A stretch of 64,000 nucleotides of DNA from JANQPA01 sp964548175 (GTDB lineage Bacteria > Bacteroidota > Bacteroidia > Chitinophagales > Saprospiraceae), in assembly GCA_964548175.1 (NCBI GenBank), contig CAZJQS010000016.1, positions 26,125 to 90,124 on the forward strand, read 5' to 3'. The translations under genes were made by a program, and so were the position numbers. This document shows positions 62,041 through 64,000 of this stretch, in pieces. The notes under the pieces were generated by a model. That model did no database searches, was not told the origin of the DNA, and saw nothing but the letters and a program-made list of their open reading frames with translations. Position 1 is the first letter of the stretch; the number at the start of each line of letters is the position of its first letter.

Positions 62041-63843
62041 ATGAAAAAGCTTAGTTCTCTTTCATTCCTAATCATAGCGATCTTCATCCTTACTTCTTGT
62101 AACGATGAATTTATGGATCGTTTTCCTGAGACGCAGATCGGCACCGAAAACTTTTTCAACACCGAAGACGATCTCAACCTTTACATCAACAACCTGTATA
62201 GTTTTCCCAATACAGGTACGTATCAGAATGACGGTTATCTGACTACCGATAATATGGCCAATACCGGCAACACGGAATTAAAGACCATGATGGTAACCAG
62301 TCCCAACGCTACAACAGTTCAGGGAGGCTGGAACTGGGGCAGGCTACGCACCATTAACCTGTTCCTGGAAAACTTCGAAAGAGCCGATATTCCCGCTGAA
62401 AATAAAGCACATTTCGAAGGATTGGCCCGTTATTTCAGAGCCACTTTCTACATGGACATGGTTAAGCGTTACTCTGACGTTCCGTGGTATGACAAGGTGA
62501 TCGAGACCGGCGATGAGGAAGCTTTGTTCAAAAGCCGTGATCCTCGCGATTTCGTCGTAGGCAAGATCTTTGAAGATTTCCAGTTTGCAGTAGATCATGT
62601 ATTCGAAAACCAGCCTAGCGGCGCCATCCACAAAATGTTGGTTAAAGCCGAAATGGCCCGCGCTGCTCTATACGAAGGTACGTTCAGAAAATACCATCTT
62701 GAGCTTAACCTCCAGAATACCGCTAACGAATACCTGCAGATCGCCAGAGACCAGGCCAAACAGATCATGGACAGCGGCAGGTATGATGTCTACAGCACAG
62801 GAAATCCTGATATGGACTACTACAACCTCTTTGTTTCCGGTGATCTGACCAGCAACCCGGAGGTGATCTTCACGAACATCAACCAGTTCCAGGTAAAGAA
62901 CAGCGGTAACTCAGAGACCATCTTCGGCAACTATGAGGTGTCGCCTAGTCGTGACTTATTGCAGGCTTACCTGATGGCTGACGGTACTTACTACTCCGAA
63001 CAACCTGGCTATGAGACCCACCAGTTTGTAGAAGAGTTTCAGAATCGCGATCCCCGTTTATCCCAGACTTATGCTTTTCCGGGTTGGGAACTGATCCGCA
63101 CCGGCACTTATGCACAGGGTGGGGGCATCTATGTCCAGCAATTAAACAAAAACTTCTCCGGCTACCACCAGATCAAGGGTTATGTAAACTCCACCGATCA
63201 GGCCGTTATCCAGGATGTTGACTTCCCCGTTGTCCGTTTCGCGGAGATCCTGCTTATCTACGCAGAAGCCAGGGCAGAGCTGGGTGAGTTGACACAGAAC
63301 GATCTGGACATCAGCATCAACCAACTCAGAGATCGCGTAGGTATGCCTCACCTGACGATGGGCACCAAAATAGACCTGGTTCAGCAGGCTCGATTCCCTC
63401 AGGTAACAGACCCGATGATCCTGGAGATTCGCAGAGAACGCCGGATCGAAATGGCCCTGGAAGGCTATCGGTTTGATGACCTGACGCGCTGGTCTGCCGG
63501 CAAACTGCTGGAAAAAGAACCGGAAGGCCTGTACTTCCCAAGCCTGGGCAAGTACGACCTGACGGGTGACGGCGTGGAAGACATCATCCTGATAGACGTT
63601 TCCGAAACCATCCCTGCCGGCCCTGATAAAGAGGTGAATTCCCTGGGCGTTCAGCTGATCTATTACAGAGCCAGCCTTCCTGACGGTGACGGCGGCGTTT
63701 ATCTGGAAAACGAAACCAGCGGTACGGTTCAAACAGTAAACGAAAGAGGTACTTTCGTTGAACCTAAATATTACTACCGCCCGGTTCCTGCTACACAGAT
63801 ACTGATCAACCCGAACCTGACTCAGATCATGGGCTGGAACTAA
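62041..63843 (+). CDS. susD: SusD/RagB family substrate-binding lipoprotein
   Basis: 600 residues with a lipoprotein signal (MKKLSSLSFLIIAIFILTSC, Cys20). FMDRFPETQIGTENFFNTEDDLNLYINNLY is the standard N-terminal SusD segment; four TPR-like helical pairs include FEGLARYFRATFYMDMVKRY and the C-terminal RFAEILLIYAEARAELG and LEIRRERRIEMALEGYRFDDLTRW motifs are clear. It forms the extracellular lid on SusC and captures the substrate. The C-terminus ends in a QIMGWN motif. The pair is probably under the TetR regulator at 57714. Confidence 0.96.
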   Translation: MKKLSSLSFLIIAIFILTSCNDEFMDRFPETQIGTENFFNTEDDLNLYINNLYSFPNTGTYQNDGYLTTDNMANTGNTELKTMMVTSPNATTVQGGWNWGRLRTINLFLENFERADIPAENKAHFEGLARYFRATFYMDMVKRYSDVPWYDKVIETGDEEALFKSRDPRDFVVGKIFEDFQFAVDHVFENQPSGAIHKMLVKAEMARAALYEGTFRKYHLELNLQNTANEYLQIARDQAKQIMDSGRYDVYSTGNPDMDYYNLFVSGDLTSNPEVIFTNINQFQVKNSGNSETIFGNYEVSPSRDLLQAYLMADGTYYSEQPGYETHQFVEEFQNRDPRLSQTYAFPGWELIRTGTYAQGGGIYVQQLNKNFSGYHQIKGYVNSTDQAVIQDVDFPVVRFAEILLIYAEARAELGELTQNDLDISINQLRDRVGMPHLTMGTKIDLVQQARFPQVTDPMILEIRRERRIEMALEGYRFDDLTRWSAGKLLEKEPEGLYFPSLGKYDLTGDGVEDIILIDVSETIPAGPDKEVNSLGVQLIYYRASLPDGDGGVYLENETSGTVQTVNERGTFVEPKYYYRPVPATQILINPNLTQIMGWN

Positions 63844-63900
63844 TGACATAAACAGCGAACCTCCCGAAAGCGGGCGGGGAAATTCAGTTATTATTATTTG

Positions 63901-64000
63901 AGGGGTTGTGTAAAAAGTCAGTCGCTCCTCCTGCCTGACGGCCGGCAGGTTTGCTCGGCTTAAATAATTTTATTTTTTGAGTTTTTTGCCGAAGAAAATC
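63901..64000. mobile_element. Left part of a second family A miniature element (cut by window edge)
   Basis: From 63903 the sequence GGGGTTGTGTAAAAAGTCAGTCGCTCCTCCTGCCTGACGGCCGGCAGG... follows, base for base with few changes, the reverse complement of the right half of the element at 48766, up to the central GCCGAAGAAAATC where the window ends. The other half should follow outside. It lies 57 bases behind the susD stop codon. Confidence 0.75.

Overview
The window looks like chromosome from a free-living Bacteroidota, most likely of the Saprospiria (Lewinella/Haliscomenobacter-like) type. The evidence is two cell-surface proteins with type IX secretion sorting domains, a SusC/SusD pair, a TonB-dependent receptor, two tricorn-type S41 proteases, many lipoproteins with short lipoboxes, A-rich leaders instead of strong Shine-Dalgarno sites, and roughly balanced base composition. 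No rRNA, tRNA, CRISPR array, intact transposase or phage gene was found by eye.

Layout: 1-1.8 kb, tail of a 51-residue-repeat surface protein ending in a T9SS sorting domain. 1.9-17 kb, CoA-transferase, tricorn protease 1, a 7-helix membrane protein, a carboxypeptidase-regulatory-domain protein, Lon, topoisomerase IV subunit B (ParE), a small membrane protein and tricorn protease 2. 17-21.6 kb, Hsp20, a Rieske/FAD reductase, a truncated SRPBCC-like remnant, two small lipoproteins and a class-C beta-lactamase-like lipoprotein. 21.8-34.5 kb, three S15 (CocE/NonD) hydrolases, an old-yellow-enzyme/FadH-like reductase, two membrane proteins, an aromatic-rich secreted protein and a DUF4136 lipoprotein. 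34.6-42.7 kb, a leaderless NMT1/THI5-like protein, a metallo-beta-lactamase-fold hydrolase, a heme-type TonB receptor and the molybdenum hydroxylase pair IorA/IorB. 42.7-48.7 kb, the ABC-F factor EttA, a RICIN/M60 metallopeptidase and succinate-semialdehyde dehydrogenase. 49.2-54.9 kb, a probable phosphonate-related cluster: DUF5690 transporter, HpnW-type FAD oxidase, PhnX-like HAD hydrolase, an unrecognised 332-residue protein, then an M20 amidohydrolase. 55-55.8 kb, a long non-coding stretch. 55.9-64 kb, a beta-helix T9SS protein, a small membrane protein, a TetR regulator and a SusC/SusD pair.

The most unusual parts are non-coding. (1) 54.95-55.77 kb holds four DnaA-box-like 9-mers spaced about 11, 20 and 22 bp beside AT-rich DNA (an origin candidate). 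It then carries what looks like a large structured RNA: a GNRA-capped perfect hairpin, two covarying copies of one three-stem module and a closing terminator. (2) A set of miniature inverted-repeat elements sits just behind stop codons. One at 21093 has 11-bp terminal repeats and a 6-bp target duplication. A second family occurs at 48766 and again at the right window edge. (3) Two or three TTGAAT-N4-ATTCAA palindromes lie between the TetR gene and susC, suggesting TetR control of a SusCD locus. (4) Two gene relics are readable: a hexapeptide acetyltransferase tail with three in-frame TGA codons (53.5 kb), and half of an SRPBCC-like gene (19.2 kb).

Functionally the window fits a degrader of protein and complex organic matter. 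It has many exported peptidases and esterases, SusCD/TonB uptake, beta-oxidation-type and semialdehyde oxidation enzymes, and possibly aminophosphonate catabolism. All assignments come from reading motifs in the translated sequence; no database search was run.
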